This document shows, piece after piece, positions 37,862 to 46,693 of a stretch of 64,000 bases of DNA. The stretch's first letter is position 1, and each line of letters begins with the position of its first letter. The position numbers and the translations under genes were made by a program. Under the pieces are notes generated by a model. It searched no databases. It was given only the letters and a program-made list of their open reading frames with translations, and had not been told where the DNA came from. This DNA is from Alphaproteobacteria bacterium (GTDB taxonomy: Bacteria; Pseudomonadota; Alphaproteobacteria; Micavibrionales; Micavibrionaceae): the NCBI GenBank assembly GCA_009995595.1, contig JAACPE010000001.1, positions 496,001 through 560,000 on the forward strand, given 5' to 3'.

Positions 37862-39115
37862 ATGTTACAAGCATCTCTATCAAAGTCCGCTTCGGTTCAG
37901 TCCAAAAGCGGGCTTTTTGATTCAAACTATACAAAAAACTTGGAATACCCCAATTTTGGGTTTGATATTACCCATAAGGCGACAAATTCTGGCGCACGCG
38001 TCGGCATGCTTAAAACACCGCACGGCATAATTGAAACGCCAAATTATATTTTCTGCGGGACTAAGGCGTCCATTAAAAACCTATCGCCTGCGCACATGGT
38101 TGAAGCGCAGACAGATATTATCCTTGCAAATACGTATCATTTGATGATTCAGCCAGGGGCTGAGATTGTTGAAAAAATGGGAGGCCTTCATAAATTCATG
38201 AATTGGAATGGCCCGATGCTTACAGATAGTGGCGGTTTTCAGGTCTTTTCAATGGGTCACGGCACTTGCGCGGATGAGATTAAAGGGCGTAATAGTTCGA
38301 AAAAAGAGAGCCTGCTTAAAATCACTGAGGACGGCGCAGTGTTTAAATCTTATATGGATGGGCGTAAACTGACCCTTAATCCTGAAATTTCAATGGATTT
38401 ACAACGAAAATTGGGCGCAGATTTGATTATGCAGATGGACGAATGCACTGCCTATCAAGTGACCAAGGATTACACTGCAAAATCAATGGAAATGAGTATG
38501 AGGTGGGGGGATAGATCCTTGGCCGCGTTTGAAAAGACCCATGATGGCTCTCAGGGGTTATATGGTATTGTTCAAGGCGGTGTTTACGAAGATTTGCGGA
38601 CTATTTCGGCGCAATATGTTGCCTCACGCCCTTTCTTCGGAACGGCCATAGGGGGATGTCTAGGTGGCACGGATGAGGAAATGTATGGTATTTTGGAGGT
38701 TTGCGAAAAGCATAATCACCCAGATCGACCCATTCATTTTTTAGGGATAGGGCGTATCAAAGATGTGATTAACGGTGTTAAGTACGGCATTGATACTTTT
38801 GATTGTGTGATGCCAACGCGCATTGCACGCCATGGAATGGCTCTGATGAAGGGCGTGCCGAATGAGCGTATAAATTTGATGAATACTCGGTTTAAAGACG
38901 ACCCAGAACCCCTTGATCCAACTTTAAATATTCCTTTCTCCCGTGATTATTCCAAGGCTTATATCCACCATCTTTTAAAGGCCAAAGAAATGCTGGCTTA
39001 TCAAATATTGAGCCAGCATAACGTTGCGATTATCAATAAACTCATGCGCGAAGTCCGCGCCGCGATTAAAACCGATACTCTTGATAATCTTGAAAAAGAG
39101 TGGCTGGTAGATTAA
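37862..39115 (+). CDS. tgt: tRNA-guanine transglycosylase family protein lacking the zinc cysteines
   Basis: TGT swaps guanine 34 of GUN-anticodon tRNAs for preQ1 or queuine. The 417-residue protein has a 30-residue N-terminal extension, the base-binding LTDSGGFQVFS (D122), MQMDECTAY, GIVQGGVYEDLR, and the nucleophile D314 in DTFDCVMPTRIARHG. Oddly, the zinc site is gone. Where the family has C-x-C-x-x-C before NYSRAYL, this protein has L355, I357 and S360 (LNIPFSRDYSKAYIHHL), though the fourth ligand His (H386) remains. The loop after TAIGG also differs (CLGGTDEE rather than LAVGE). Catalytic residues are intact, so an active but altered enzyme is likely. Confidence 0.9.
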   Translation: MLQASLSKSASVQSKSGLFDSNYTKNLEYPNFGFDITHKATNSGARVGMLKTPHGIIETPNYIFCGTKASIKNLSPAHMVEAQTDIILANTYHLMIQPGAEIVEKMGGLHKFMNWNGPMLTDSGGFQVFSMGHGTCADEIKGRNSSKKESLLKITEDGAVFKSYMDGRKLTLNPEISMDLQRKLGADLIMQMDECTAYQVTKDYTAKSMEMSMRWGDRSLAAFEKTHDGSQGLYGIVQGGVYEDLRTISAQYVASRPFFGTAIGGCLGGTDEEMYGILEVCEKHNHPDRPIHFLGIGRIKDVINGVKYGIDTFDCVMPTRIARHGMALMKGVPNERINLMNTRFKDDPEPLDPTLNIPFSRDYSKAYIHHLLKAKEMLAYQILSQHNVAIINKLMREVRAAIKTDTLDNLEKEWLVD

Positions 39116-39165
39116 CTGGATTTGAAACTATTCATTAATCTATTTTCCTATATAATCATGGGGTT

Positions 39166-40032
39166 ATGAGCCCAGATATCCAAACAAAACCAATTTTTGA
39201 AGAGCTTGCCAATATTATTGACGAGCATATTGAGTGGTTTGGCCATTTATGCGTGGCTGTGGCTTACGCGAATGACCGCAACACCACGCACGGCGCCGTT
39301 ATGCCCGATAGCTTTGGGGTATGGCTTGAAAAAATACGTGTTTCAAAGACCTTTCCTAAAACAAGCATTCAAACACTCGCAGAATTGCATGATGATTTGG
39401 GGCGTCATTGCGAAATGACGCTTCAAAAAGTGCATACGGGTTCAAAACCAGAGCTAAAAGCTTTTGAGGATTTCAAACAAATATTTGACGGCTTTATAAT
39501 TCGCCTTTTGCGTTTAGAGCGCGAAGAGGGTTTTGATGAAAGTGGCATTAATGCTCAGACAAATATGCGGTCTGAAGAATTTATGCTTCCAGATATGAAA
39601 AAAGAAATGGAGCGCGTTGCCCGTCAAGGCAAACCGTTTACGCTTGTTTACACCAGAGTGGATGATTTTGAGTCAATTAGTGATAAAGTATCCGCTTTAC
39701 AGCTTGTCTCCAAGCACATTAAGCGCTGCCTGCGCTCTTTTGATGATGCCTATTACCTTGAAAATGGGCAGTTTGTTCTTAGTCTTAAACAATCCGATAT
39801 TTTTGGGGCGCAGGCCGCCACGATGCGCCTTCAACAAGGGCTTCGTGGTGATGACAGCAATAATGGTGTTTCAATGTCTTTTTGTATTGCAGAGCCTGTC
39901 CCCGAAGACGATATTGAGGCATTAATAGGCAATATGAGAGATGATTTAGCCAAATATGACACAGAGCGAGATATAGTGCTTAAGTTTCTAGAGGTTAGTC
40001 CCCTACAACGCTACATTGAAGCAATCGGCTAA
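39166..40032 (+). CDS. Degenerate GGDEF protein with a CZB-like N-terminal domain
   Basis: Residues about 130-288 follow the GGDEF fold (MRSEEFMLPDMKKEMERVARQGKPFTLVYTRVDDFE, then YYLENGQFVLSLKQSD), but the catalytic GG(D/E)EF is replaced by ENGQF, so cyclase activity is unlikely. The N-terminal 110 residues have the spacing of chemoreceptor zinc-binding domains: HIEWF, then SFGVWLEKI, then LHDDLGRH. They resemble DgcZ-type proteins but lack the usual CxxGxW cysteine. The protein is soluble. A histidine kinase gene follows after 82 bases on the same strand. Confidence 0.72.
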   Translation: MSPDIQTKPIFEELANIIDEHIEWFGHLCVAVAYANDRNTTHGAVMPDSFGVWLEKIRVSKTFPKTSIQTLAELHDDLGRHCEMTLQKVHTGSKPELKAFEDFKQIFDGFIIRLLRLEREEGFDESGINAQTNMRSEEFMLPDMKKEMERVARQGKPFTLVYTRVDDFESISDKVSALQLVSKHIKRCLRSFDDAYYLENGQFVLSLKQSDIFGAQAATMRLQQGLRGDDSNNGVSMSFCIAEPVPEDDIEALIGNMRDDLAKYDTERDIVLKFLEVSPLQRYIEAIG

Positions 40033-40114
40033 AAATACCCGTGTATTTAGAAAAATAGTAAAAAAACGTGATATTTTCACGAAATTTCGTTATATTGATT
40101 TTACTTAACACAAA

Positions 40115-41713
40115 ATGGATATGCTCATGTGTGCCGACACTATTGATCATAAGATCTTGTTTGATCAAATGCCCGTGACACGCTTTCTTGTGAAACCGCA
40201 AGAAGGGCGATTTTATGTGTGTGAATTAAACGAAAAAGCGGTTAAGTTTTTCGAAAAAGACCGCGTCAATATCGTAAACCAAAATATCGAAAATTTGTTT
40301 ATTCCTGATAATGCAAGGCGCATGCGTGAGTCACTGACGGCTTGTTATGAGAAAAAAACACCTGTCACCGTTGCCGCACCGCAGCGAAATTATGACCGTG
40401 ATGCCATTACAGGGTTTTGGATTAATCCCATCTTTGACGAGGTGGGGGATATTATCTATCTTGATGTTATTGCTCAGCCGTCGGTGACAGACACCTCGAT
40501 TATTGAGCGAGAACGTGATGATGCTCTTCGTTTGCTCACCTCTATTTTTGATGTGAGCGAGGTTGGTATCATTGTGAGTGATAAAAAACGCCATGTTGTT
40601 AAAATCAATGACAGCTTCACACGAATTTATGGATGGAACCGTCACGATATTCTTGGGAAAGACTTTCTTGATTTTGTGACGGAGGACGAACAAGCCGTTG
40701 GACAAATTAACCATGAAAACTTTATCACAACAGGCAAGCGAGGTTCTGGCGAGGTTAAAATCCTTAAAAAAGATGGAGATATTGCTAATGGCTGGTTTAC
40801 CACCGCTACTCTTGAGCTTTCTGATCAGCGCCGGTTTCAGGTCACGACACTCATTGATATTACATTCCGCAAACAAATGGAATTTTCTCTCAGGCTTGCA
40901 AAAGAGCAGGCGGACTCTGCCAATCACGCCAAATCAGCTTTTCTAGCGAATATGAGCCACGAGCTTAGAACGCCTCTAAACGCCATCATTGGTTTTTCTG
41001 AAATGATGATTAAGGGGACTTTTGGCGATTTAAATAATGATAAATATACCGAGTATTTAGGCGATATTCACCTAAGCGCCCGTCACCTTCTTGAAATTAT
41101 TAACGAAGTACTCGATATGTCCAAAATCGAAGCAGGGCGCGTTGATCTTGATGAGCAAAATGTTGATCTTGAAGCGCTGATACAAACGGTGGTGCGTTTA
41201 GCAAGCTCGCGTATCTTTAGTACAGGTTTAAAAATTAGTATTGATGTGCCAAAAACGTTACCCAGTTTATATGCTGACCCTCGCTTGCTTCGGCAAATTT
41301 TGATTAATATTGTAACAAACGCCGTTAAATATTCCGATAAAGGCGGTGATATCATCGTCAAGGCGCATGTCAACACGCAGGAAAATTTAGAAATTATTGT
41401 ATCCGACCAAGGGGCCGGCATTCCCGCCGACCGTATTCAAGAAGCGATGGAGCCTTTTGGACAAATCCATGATCATACGCAAAGCTCTCCTTATCAAAGC
41501 ACGGGGCTGGGTCTTCCGCTCGCCAAAGCGATGACTGAAATGCATGAGGGAACGCTGACGTTAAAATCACAAGTCGGCGTTGGGACACAAGTCACCCTGA
41601 CTTTCCCAAAAAGTCGTTTATTTTTTATTGAAAAACGAAAAAGTGTCTTTAACCCTGAGGATGAAACGACAGAAGAGCCTCAGAGTGTTGAATTTATCAA
41701 ATCAGCAGAGTAG
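40115..41713 (+). CDS. PAS-domain sensor histidine kinase (PleC/PdhS-like)
   Basis: The 532-residue protein is cytoplasmic. It has a first PAS-like region at about 10-125, a second PAS at about 140-255 (EVGIIVSDKKRHVVKINDSF), a HisKA domain with the phosphorylated histidine in MSHELRTPLNAIIGFSEMM near 285, and an HATPase domain (N-box INIVTNAVKYSD, DQGAGIP, GTGLGLP-like STGLGLPLAKAM). The HisKA stretch with GTFGDL and HLLEIINEVLDMSKIEAGR is the PleC/PdhS type that controls alphaproteobacterial cell-cycle regulators. There is no receiver domain; the partner is unknown. Confidence 0.9.
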   Translation: MDMLMCADTIDHKILFDQMPVTRFLVKPQEGRFYVCELNEKAVKFFEKDRVNIVNQNIENLFIPDNARRMRESLTACYEKKTPVTVAAPQRNYDRDAITGFWINPIFDEVGDIIYLDVIAQPSVTDTSIIERERDDALRLLTSIFDVSEVGIIVSDKKRHVVKINDSFTRIYGWNRHDILGKDFLDFVTEDEQAVGQINHENFITTGKRGSGEVKILKKDGDIANGWFTTATLELSDQRRFQVTTLIDITFRKQMEFSLRLAKEQADSANHAKSAFLANMSHELRTPLNAIIGFSEMMIKGTFGDLNNDKYTEYLGDIHLSARHLLEIINEVLDMSKIEAGRVDLDEQNVDLEALIQTVVRLASSRIFSTGLKISIDVPKTLPSLYADPRLLRQILINIVTNAVKYSDKGGDIIVKAHVNTQENLEIIVSDQGAGIPADRIQEAMEPFGQIHDHTQSSPYQSTGLGLPLAKAMTEMHEGTLTLKSQVGVGTQVTLTFPKSRLFFIEKRKSVFNPEDETTEEPQSVEFIKSAE

Positions 41714-41761
41714 GGTGATTCATATTTTGGAATTTCTTTTTTCTAAGCAGGAGAAAACAGT

Positions 41762-42175
41762 ATGACAGCAATCAATCTAGAGCAAAAATGTATCGAGGCA
41801 GGCCTTAAAATGACAGAGCCACGCCGCGCTATCTTAGATGTTCTTGCGCATTCCGAAGATCACCCGTCCGTTGAAGATGTTTATGCACGCGCCAAAAAGA
41901 AAGATCCTGCTATATCAATGGCGACGGTTTACCGTACGTTGGGTCTTCTGGATGAGCTTGGCCTTGTTTACCGTCACGAATTTAGTGACGCCGATCACGC
42001 GCGCTATGAAATTAACGAAGAGCATCACCATCACCTTATTGATCTAGACACAGGCAAAGTTATTGAATTTCAAAATGATGAAATTGAAAAGATGAAAGAA
42101 AAAATTGCCAAAGATTTGGGATATGAACTTATCGAATGCCGCCTAGAGCTTTATGGTCGCAAGATTAAGAAATAG
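41762..42175 (+). CDS. Fur-family metalloregulator
   Basis: The 137-residue protein has the Fur winged-helix (about 10-85: MTEPRRAILDVL, HPSVEDVYARAKK, ISMATVYRTLGLLDELGLV) and a C-terminal metal-binding part with EEHHHHLIDLDTGKVIEF. The C-terminal cysteine pairs of zinc-structural Fur are absent. It could be Fur, Mur or Irr; the sequence alone does not decide. A strong AGGAG site precedes the ATG. It is followed by two small genes on the same strand. Confidence 0.9.
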   Translation: MTAINLEQKCIEAGLKMTEPRRAILDVLAHSEDHPSVEDVYARAKKKDPAISMATVYRTLGLLDELGLVYRHEFSDADHARYEINEEHHHHLIDLDTGKVIEFQNDEIEKMKEKIAKDLGYELIECRLELYGRKIKK

Positions 42176-42183
42176 TATCGTTA

Positions 42184-42408
42184 ATGCTTGCGCTCCTATC
42201 CAGCAATATCCTGCCAATAGTTTGTTTTTTAATCGCAAGCTTGCTCAGTTTTCGGCTCTATACAGAATATCGAAACAAAGAAATAAAGGTGAGTGCTTTT
42301 ACATTAGAGCGCTCTACCAATCCTAAGCTCTTTTATTACCTTCTTGCATTTAATGCGCTTGTCACGCTTTTTCTTTTTGCACTCGCATTTAAAACATTTG
42401 AGGTATAA
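42184..42408 (+). CDS. Small two-helix membrane protein
   Basis: The 74-residue protein has two hydrophobic helices (about 5-24 and 50-70) joined by a basic loop (YTEYRNKEIKVSAFTLERS). Unknown function. It sits eight bases after the Fur-family gene and two bases before the DUF1491 gene, so the three are almost certainly co-transcribed. Confidence 0.65.
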   Translation: MLALLSSNILPIVCFLIASLLSFRLYTEYRNKEIKVSAFTLERSTNPKLFYYLLAFNALVTLFLFALAFKTFEV

Positions 42409-42410
42409 CT

Positions 42411-42749
42411 ATGCCTGAAACAGCGCCGCGTACGCCAACCCATATATGGGTTGAAGGTAAAATTCGTGAGCTTTCGAGCCAAGGCATAGGCGTCTATGTC
42501 GTTCAAAAGGGCGAGCGTAACGATGGAACAGTCCTCTTAAAGATGACGGATACAAAAGGGCAGGCAAAGCTGCACGTTCAACAGCGTAACCTTGAGGGTA
42601 TGCTTGCATGGGTGAATGTGTTTCAAGGGGATGATGTTATTGACGAAAAGCGAGCAGATGAATATATCGCCCGCTCAAAATCCCGTGACCCAGATCAATG
42701 GATCATCGAGATAGAACATCCTCAAATGGATAATCCTTTTAAGTTATAA
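42411..42749 (+). CDS. DUF1491 protein
   Basis: The 112-residue protein begins PTHIWVEGKIRELSSQGIGVYVVQKGERNDGTVLLKM and ends with SRDPDQWIIEIEHPQMDNPF, the DUF1491 pattern (an alphaproteobacterial family of unknown function). GAGGT precedes the ATG at good distance. Its last six bases overlap the end of a convergent 41-residue frame. Confidence 0.85.
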   Translation: MPETAPRTPTHIWVEGKIRELSSQGIGVYVVQKGERNDGTVLLKMTDTKGQAKLHVQQRNLEGMLAWVNVFQGDDVIDEKRADEYIARSKSRDPDQWIIEIEHPQMDNPFKL

Positions 42750-42869
42750 TGTGCAACCTTTTATGGTTGCTGCTTTAGCAACGAAAGCTTGGAAGACAGC
42801 TGGCGAAACAATATCACTTGGCTTCTGATCCAAATCTTTCATAAGTTGCTGAATATCAAGTTCAGACAT
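42744..42869 (-). CDS. Unrecognised 41-residue peptide
   Basis: A short frame starts at ATG 42869 with a strong AAAGGGGA ribosome-binding site about eight bases upstream, similar in style to the site of the 338-residue gene at 9973. The peptide begins MSELDIQQLMKDLDQKPSD (acidic, helical) and ends AVFQAFVAKAATIKGCTL, giving a leader-and-core look with one cysteine three residues from the end. No modifying enzyme or transporter is adjacent. Expression is supported only by the ribosome-binding site. Confidence 0.5.
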   Translation of the reverse strand: MSELDIQQLMKDLDQKPSDIVSPAVFQAFVAKAATIKGCTL

Positions 42870-43063
42870 AATTTTATTTCCCCTTTAAAGATATAATCAT
42901 CACATGTAGATTTTTACAAGCCGTTCAAGGCATAAAAACGATAAAATAGAGGCAATGTGACGCTAATTTAATGTTCCTTTTGGTGGATGAGGGTTGAATT
43001 AATGGCAAAAAACAGGCATAAATCGGACTGTTGCGGTACTCATTTACGAAATAGAGCGGCTTT

Positions 43064-43471
43064 ATGATTAAACTCTCAAAAATGACTGATTATGCGGTGG
43101 TGATCTTAGCTGAGATGGCGGCGCAAGAAGGCAACGTGCAAAGCGCTTCTGGCCTTGCCAACCACACAAAACTACCAGAGCCAACAGTGTCTAAAATCCT
43201 CAAATTACTCACAAAGCACGATATCATTGAATCAAAACGCGGCATTAATGGCGGTTATGCGCTAGTTAAAAGCCCAACACATATCAATATGGCTGCACTG
43301 ATCACGGCGCTTGATGGACCTATCGCGCTTACTGCTTGCGTGGAGCAAAGCACAGAATGTTGTGAACGCTCTCAATGCTGCACCATGAAGGGCAAATGGA
43401 ATCCTGTAAATATAGCGATGCAAAAGGCGTTAGAGGATGTTTCCCTCGCGCAAATGATGGGAACAAACTAA
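43064..43471 (+). CDS. Rrf2-family regulator of the SUF operon
   Basis: The 135-residue protein has an Rrf2 winged-helix ([48 protein letters not shown]). A cysteine-rich segment follows ([16 protein letters not shown], about 105-121) that should bind an Fe-S cluster, as in the SUF-type Rrf2 regulators. Its stop overlaps the sufB start (TAATG). It therefore probably senses cluster status and controls its own operon; the 194-base upstream region is the likely site. Confidence 0.92.
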   Translation: MIKLSKMTDYAVVILAEMAAQEGNVQSASGLANHTKLPEPTVSKILKLLTKHDIIESKRGINGGYALVKSPTHINMAALITALDGPIALTACVEQSTECCERSQCCTMKGKWNPVNIAMQKALEDVSLAQMMGTN

Positions 43472-44958
43472 TGAGCGAAAACACATCATCCCATATTGAC
43501 CAAGAAACCATTGATACGGTTAAGTCCCTCGGCACGTATACTGCAGGGTTTGAAACCGATATTGAAATGGAATATGCGCCAAAAGGCCTGAATGAGGATA
43601 TCATTCGCCTGATCTCTGCAAAAAAAGAAGAGCCTGAATGGATGCTTGATATGCGCCTGAAGGCTTATCGCCACTGGCTGACGATGCCTGACCCTGATTG
43701 GGCAAAGGTCAAGTTCCCTGAAATAGATTATCAAGATGCATATTATTACGCCCAGCCAAAAAGCATGACCGCCAAGCCAAAATCACTCAATGAGGTGGAT
43801 CCAAAGCTTTTGGAAACCTACGCTAAGCTCGGCATATCTCTGAAAGAACAAGAAGTTTTGGCTGGCGTTGAGGGCGCGCCGCAGGTTGCCGTGGATGCAG
43901 TTTTTGATTCCGTCTCTGTTGGGACAACGTTCAAAAAGGCGCTGAATGATGTCGGCGTGATCTTTTGCTCTATTTCTGAGGCTATAGCCGATCATCCAGA
44001 GCTTGTAAAAAAATATCTCTGCTCTGTTATTCCGATGCAAGATAATAAACACGCCTGTTTAAACACGGCGTGTTTTACAGATGGGTCATTTGTTTATATT
44101 CCGCCGGGGGTTCGTTGCCCGATGGAGCTATCGACATATTTCCGAATGAACGCGATTAATACGGGGCAGTTTGAGCGCACTTTGATTATCGCCGATAAAG
44201 GCTCATACGTTTCTTATCTTGAGGGGTGCACCGCGCCGATGCGTGATGAAAACCAATTGCATGCGGCTTGTGTTGAGTTGATCGCGCATGACGATGCAGA
44301 GATCAAATATTCCACCGTTCAAAACTGGTATCCGGGGGATGAAAACGGTAAAGGCGGTATTTATAATTTTGTGACCAAGCGCGCGCTGTGCGAAGGTAAA
44401 AATTCAAAAGTATCATGGACTCAGGTTGAAACAGGCTCGGCCATTACATGGAAATATCCGTCCTGTATTTTAAAGGGCGATAATTCGCAAGGTGAGTTTT
44501 ACTCCGTTGCTATCACAAATAATAGGCAACAGGCAGACACAGGCACCAAGATGATCCACATGGGTAAAAACACCCGTAGCCGAATTATCTCAAAAGGGAT
44601 CAGTGCAGGGCATTCTGACCAAACCTATCGCGGCATGGTCAAGATTTTAGCAGGGGCAGAAGGGGCGCGGAACTTCACGCAATGCGATAGCCTACTCATC
44701 GGCGATCAATGCGGCGCGCATACCGTTCCCTATATTGAAAATAAAAACCCTGCGGCGCATTTGGAACATGAAGCGACAACGAGCAAAATCAGCGACGATC
44801 AGCTTTTCTATTGCCAACAACGCGGCATTAGTGAGGAAGAAGCGCTCGCGCTGATTGTGAATGGTTTTTGCAAAGATGTGATGCAACATTTACCGATGGA
44901 ATTCGCCGTTGAAGCGCAGAAGTTAGTGGGCATTAGCTTGGAGGGTAGTGTTGGTTGA
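43471..44958 (+). CDS. sufB: Fe-S cluster assembly scaffold SufB
   Basis: SufB is the main scaffold on which the SufBCD complex builds Fe-S clusters. The start ATG 43471 overlaps the regulator stop, giving 495 residues, the usual length; a longer upstream frame lies within the regulator gene and is rejected. Typical stretches are [75 protein letters not shown] and [20 protein letters not shown]. The operon then carries four unrelated genes before sufC. Confidence 0.97.
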   Translation: MSENTSSHIDQETIDTVKSLGTYTAGFETDIEMEYAPKGLNEDIIRLISAKKEEPEWMLDMRLKAYRHWLTMPDPDWAKVKFPEIDYQDAYYYAQPKSMTAKPKSLNEVDPKLLETYAKLGISLKEQEVLAGVEGAPQVAVDAVFDSVSVGTTFKKALNDVGVIFCSISEAIADHPELVKKYLCSVIPMQDNKHACLNTACFTDGSFVYIPPGVRCPMELSTYFRMNAINTGQFERTLIIADKGSYVSYLEGCTAPMRDENQLHAACVELIAHDDAEIKYSTVQNWYPGDENGKGGIYNFVTKRALCEGKNSKVSWTQVETGSAITWKYPSCILKGDNSQGEFYSVAITNNRQQADTGTKMIHMGKNTRSRIISKGISAGHSDQTYRGMVKILAGAEGARNFTQCDSLLIGDQCGAHTVPYIENKNPAAHLEHEATTSKISDDQLFYCQQRGISEEEALALIVNGFCKDVMQHLPMEFAVEAQKLVGISLEGSVG

Positions 44959-45490
44959 TTATCAAGGCTTAATGTCAGATCATTTTAGTGATGCATACAA
45001 TTATTTGTGCGCATCAAGAAAGATTTTAGAAAATATTGATATTAATTCTTCTGAATACCTTTTTAAGATGGAGGGGCCAGTAAATCATCTTTTAGGTCTG
45101 TCTATGGAGCATCTTTTGAAAAGTATTTATATAAGACTTCACGGAAAGTCCTTTGGGCATGACCACGATTTATCTGCTATTAAGTTAAAGTGTTTGCAGG
45201 AAGATGTATTGAATGATGATTTCATATTTTGGGTCGATTATGCTTCAAAAGATTATAAAGCACACAACTTTAGATATCAAAGATGTTTTAAAGGACTTCC
45301 TGATGATTATGATTTTAATGTAAAGGACGTTGCAAAAAATAAAAAAGAATTAGGGCTTGTAGTAAGAAGTCCAGTGAATCCTGAAAAATGTATAGACGCA
45401 ATTGAGACTCAATGGCGTAAAGAATTAGAAATACAAAGGCCGGTAAAGGAAAAACAAAATGACGAAACAAAAACAAATTTTAGCAGATGA
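44948..45490 (+). CDS. HEPN-like protein inserted in the suf operon
   Basis: The 180-residue frame starts at GTG 44948 with GGAGG just upstream; TTG 44951 or ATG 44972 are alternatives. It overlaps the sufB end. The stretch [20 protein letters not shown] followed by HDHDLSAIK resembles the HEPN/AbiV pattern (helical E-x-x-LK then HDL). The RxxxxH ribonuclease motif of toxic HEPN domains is not clearly seen. Base composition is visibly more AT-rich than sufB, suggesting later acquisition. Function unknown; a role in Fe-S assembly is not indicated. Confidence 0.65.
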   Translation: MLVDYQGLMSDHFSDAYNYLCASRKILENIDINSSEYLFKMEGPVNHLLGLSMEHLLKSIYIRLHGKSFGHDHDLSAIKLKCLQEDVLNDDFIFWVDYASKDYKAHNFRYQRCFKGLPDDYDFNVKDVAKNKKELGLVVRSPVNPEKCIDAIETQWRKELEIQRPVKEKQNDETKTNFSR

Positions 45491-45791
45491 TCCGCGTCAG
45501 GCGGTTCAGGATATGCTTAGAATTACTGAGGAATTGGTGGCGCGTTTAGAAATCGAAACAAACGCTCTGGCGACCAATGACGGTACGACATTCACCATGA
45601 ATGAAATGGATAAAGAGCACGTGGCAGAAGTTTATCACCAGGCTGCCGATGAATTTCATAAACGTCTGCCTGAATTTAAACGCGTGGAAAAAGCCTTGAT
45701 TGATAAACTCAATGCAGCCAATGCCTCGCTGAAATCATCAACCAAGAGCAACCTGCGTGTTCTTGAAAAAATACAGGCAAACGACGCGTAA
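45459..45791 (+). CDS. Coiled-coil protein of unknown function
   Basis: The 110-residue protein is almost entirely helical, with heptad-like hydrophobics (MLRITEELVARLEIETNAL and EFKRVEKALIDKLNAANASL). Size and pattern recall FlgN/FliT-type flagellar chaperones, but no flagellar genes are nearby and I would not name it. It overlaps the previous gene by 32 bases, with AAAGGA before the ATG. GC content returns to that of the suf genes. Confidence 0.65.
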   Translation: MTKQKQILADDPRQAVQDMLRITEELVARLEIETNALATNDGTTFTMNEMDKEHVAEVYHQAADEFHKRLPEFKRVEKALIDKLNAANASLKSSTKSNLRVLEKIQANDA

Positions 45792-45798
45792 AGAACAC

Positions 45799-46227
45799 AT
45801 GGAACAATTAACCGAAAGCCAAGAAAAAAAAGCCAAAAAGGTTTTCTTCTCCGTTGCCAAAACAACGGGGCTTGGTGTTGGCTTGTTTATTCTCGCGCTT
45901 ATTGCGCCGATGATTTCTGAATCTGTGAACGGCGAAGCGTTGCGGCAAGTGTTCATAAAATACGGCGCGATTATTATGATTTATGCGGTCATCATGGTTA
46001 GTGTTTATTTATTTATGCGCAAACAAATCATGCCTTTGCATATGGCGATGCAATGGGTCATTCTGCCAAGTGTGGCTGTTATGTTTTTGATGGACGGATA
46101 TCAGGCGATTGTAAGTAATAAAAGCGCCGAGATGGATCAAAAAACAAAGGCAATTGAAAAGGCATATGTTCCGCAAAATGCTAAAGACAATAAATGGGGC
46201 TTAAAGGAGCTTGTGGTTGATGAGTAG
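45799..46227 (+). CDS. Membrane protein of unknown function
   Basis: I use ATG 45799 (MEQLTESQEKKAKK). The 142-residue protein has a charged N-terminus, then three membrane helices (about 22-42, 57-76, 80-98) and a charged C-terminus. Not recognised. It lies seven bases after the coiled-coil gene, and its last eight bases overlap the next one, so it belongs to the suf transcript. Confidence 0.65.
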   Translation: MEQLTESQEKKAKKVFFSVAKTTGLGVGLFILALIAPMISESVNGEALRQVFIKYGAIIMIYAVIMVSVYLFMRKQIMPLHMAMQWVILPSVAVMFLMDGYQAIVSNKSAEMDQKTKAIEKAYVPQNAKDNKWGLKELVVDE

Positions 46228-46678
46228 TGTTCTCTTAAACAGCTGGTGGGTGCTGGCGATTATTTCTGGCCTTGGTCTGGCCACGCGAAATTTGTCGTTT
46301 AAGGCGGTTGGTGGTCAAATTGATGCGGCCTTTGCCGCGCTCATACTGTCTATCGCCATGACGGTGATTACGGCGGGCTATTATATTGTGCAACGCATGA
46401 GCACAAATACACCGATGATTCCAGACTCCATTCCTTTGCAACCTGCACTGCTTTGTATTTTGGCTGGGGCAGGCGTGGCGGGAGCTAATATTTTTTTGGC
46501 ACTTGCTTATAAACAAGGCGGCGCGGCAAGTTTAACGGCAATTTTGCAAAATGGATTTTCAATTGTCGTGACACTGATTTTGGGGTTTTTACTCCTGTCC
46601 GAAATTATCCGCCCGATGCAGCTATTGGGAATTCTGGTCACTTTTGGTGGCATGGTCATGATTACAACGAGTAAATAA
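46220..46678 (+). CDS. Single EamA-domain (half-size DMT) transporter
   Basis: The start is ATG 46220, supported by AAAGGAG about nine bases upstream and inside the previous gene. The 152-residue protein has five predicted helices and one EamA repeat (LSEIIRPMQLLGILVTFGGMVMI at the end). Half-size members work as dimers. Substrate unknown. It is the last of four genes between sufB and sufC. Confidence 0.82.
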   Translation: MSSVLLNSWWVLAIISGLGLATRNLSFKAVGGQIDAAFAALILSIAMTVITAGYYIVQRMSTNTPMIPDSIPLQPALLCILAGAGVAGANIFLALAYKQGGAASLTAILQNGFSIVVTLILGFLLLSEIIRPMQLLGILVTFGGMVMITTSK

Positions 46679-46693
46679 AAAGTAGAGATAAAA

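Noticed and set aside
40061-40081. Minus-strand hairpin with T-run (CGTGA/TCACG) resembling a terminator
   Set aside because: No minus-strand gene ends here, and the stem is only five pairs.
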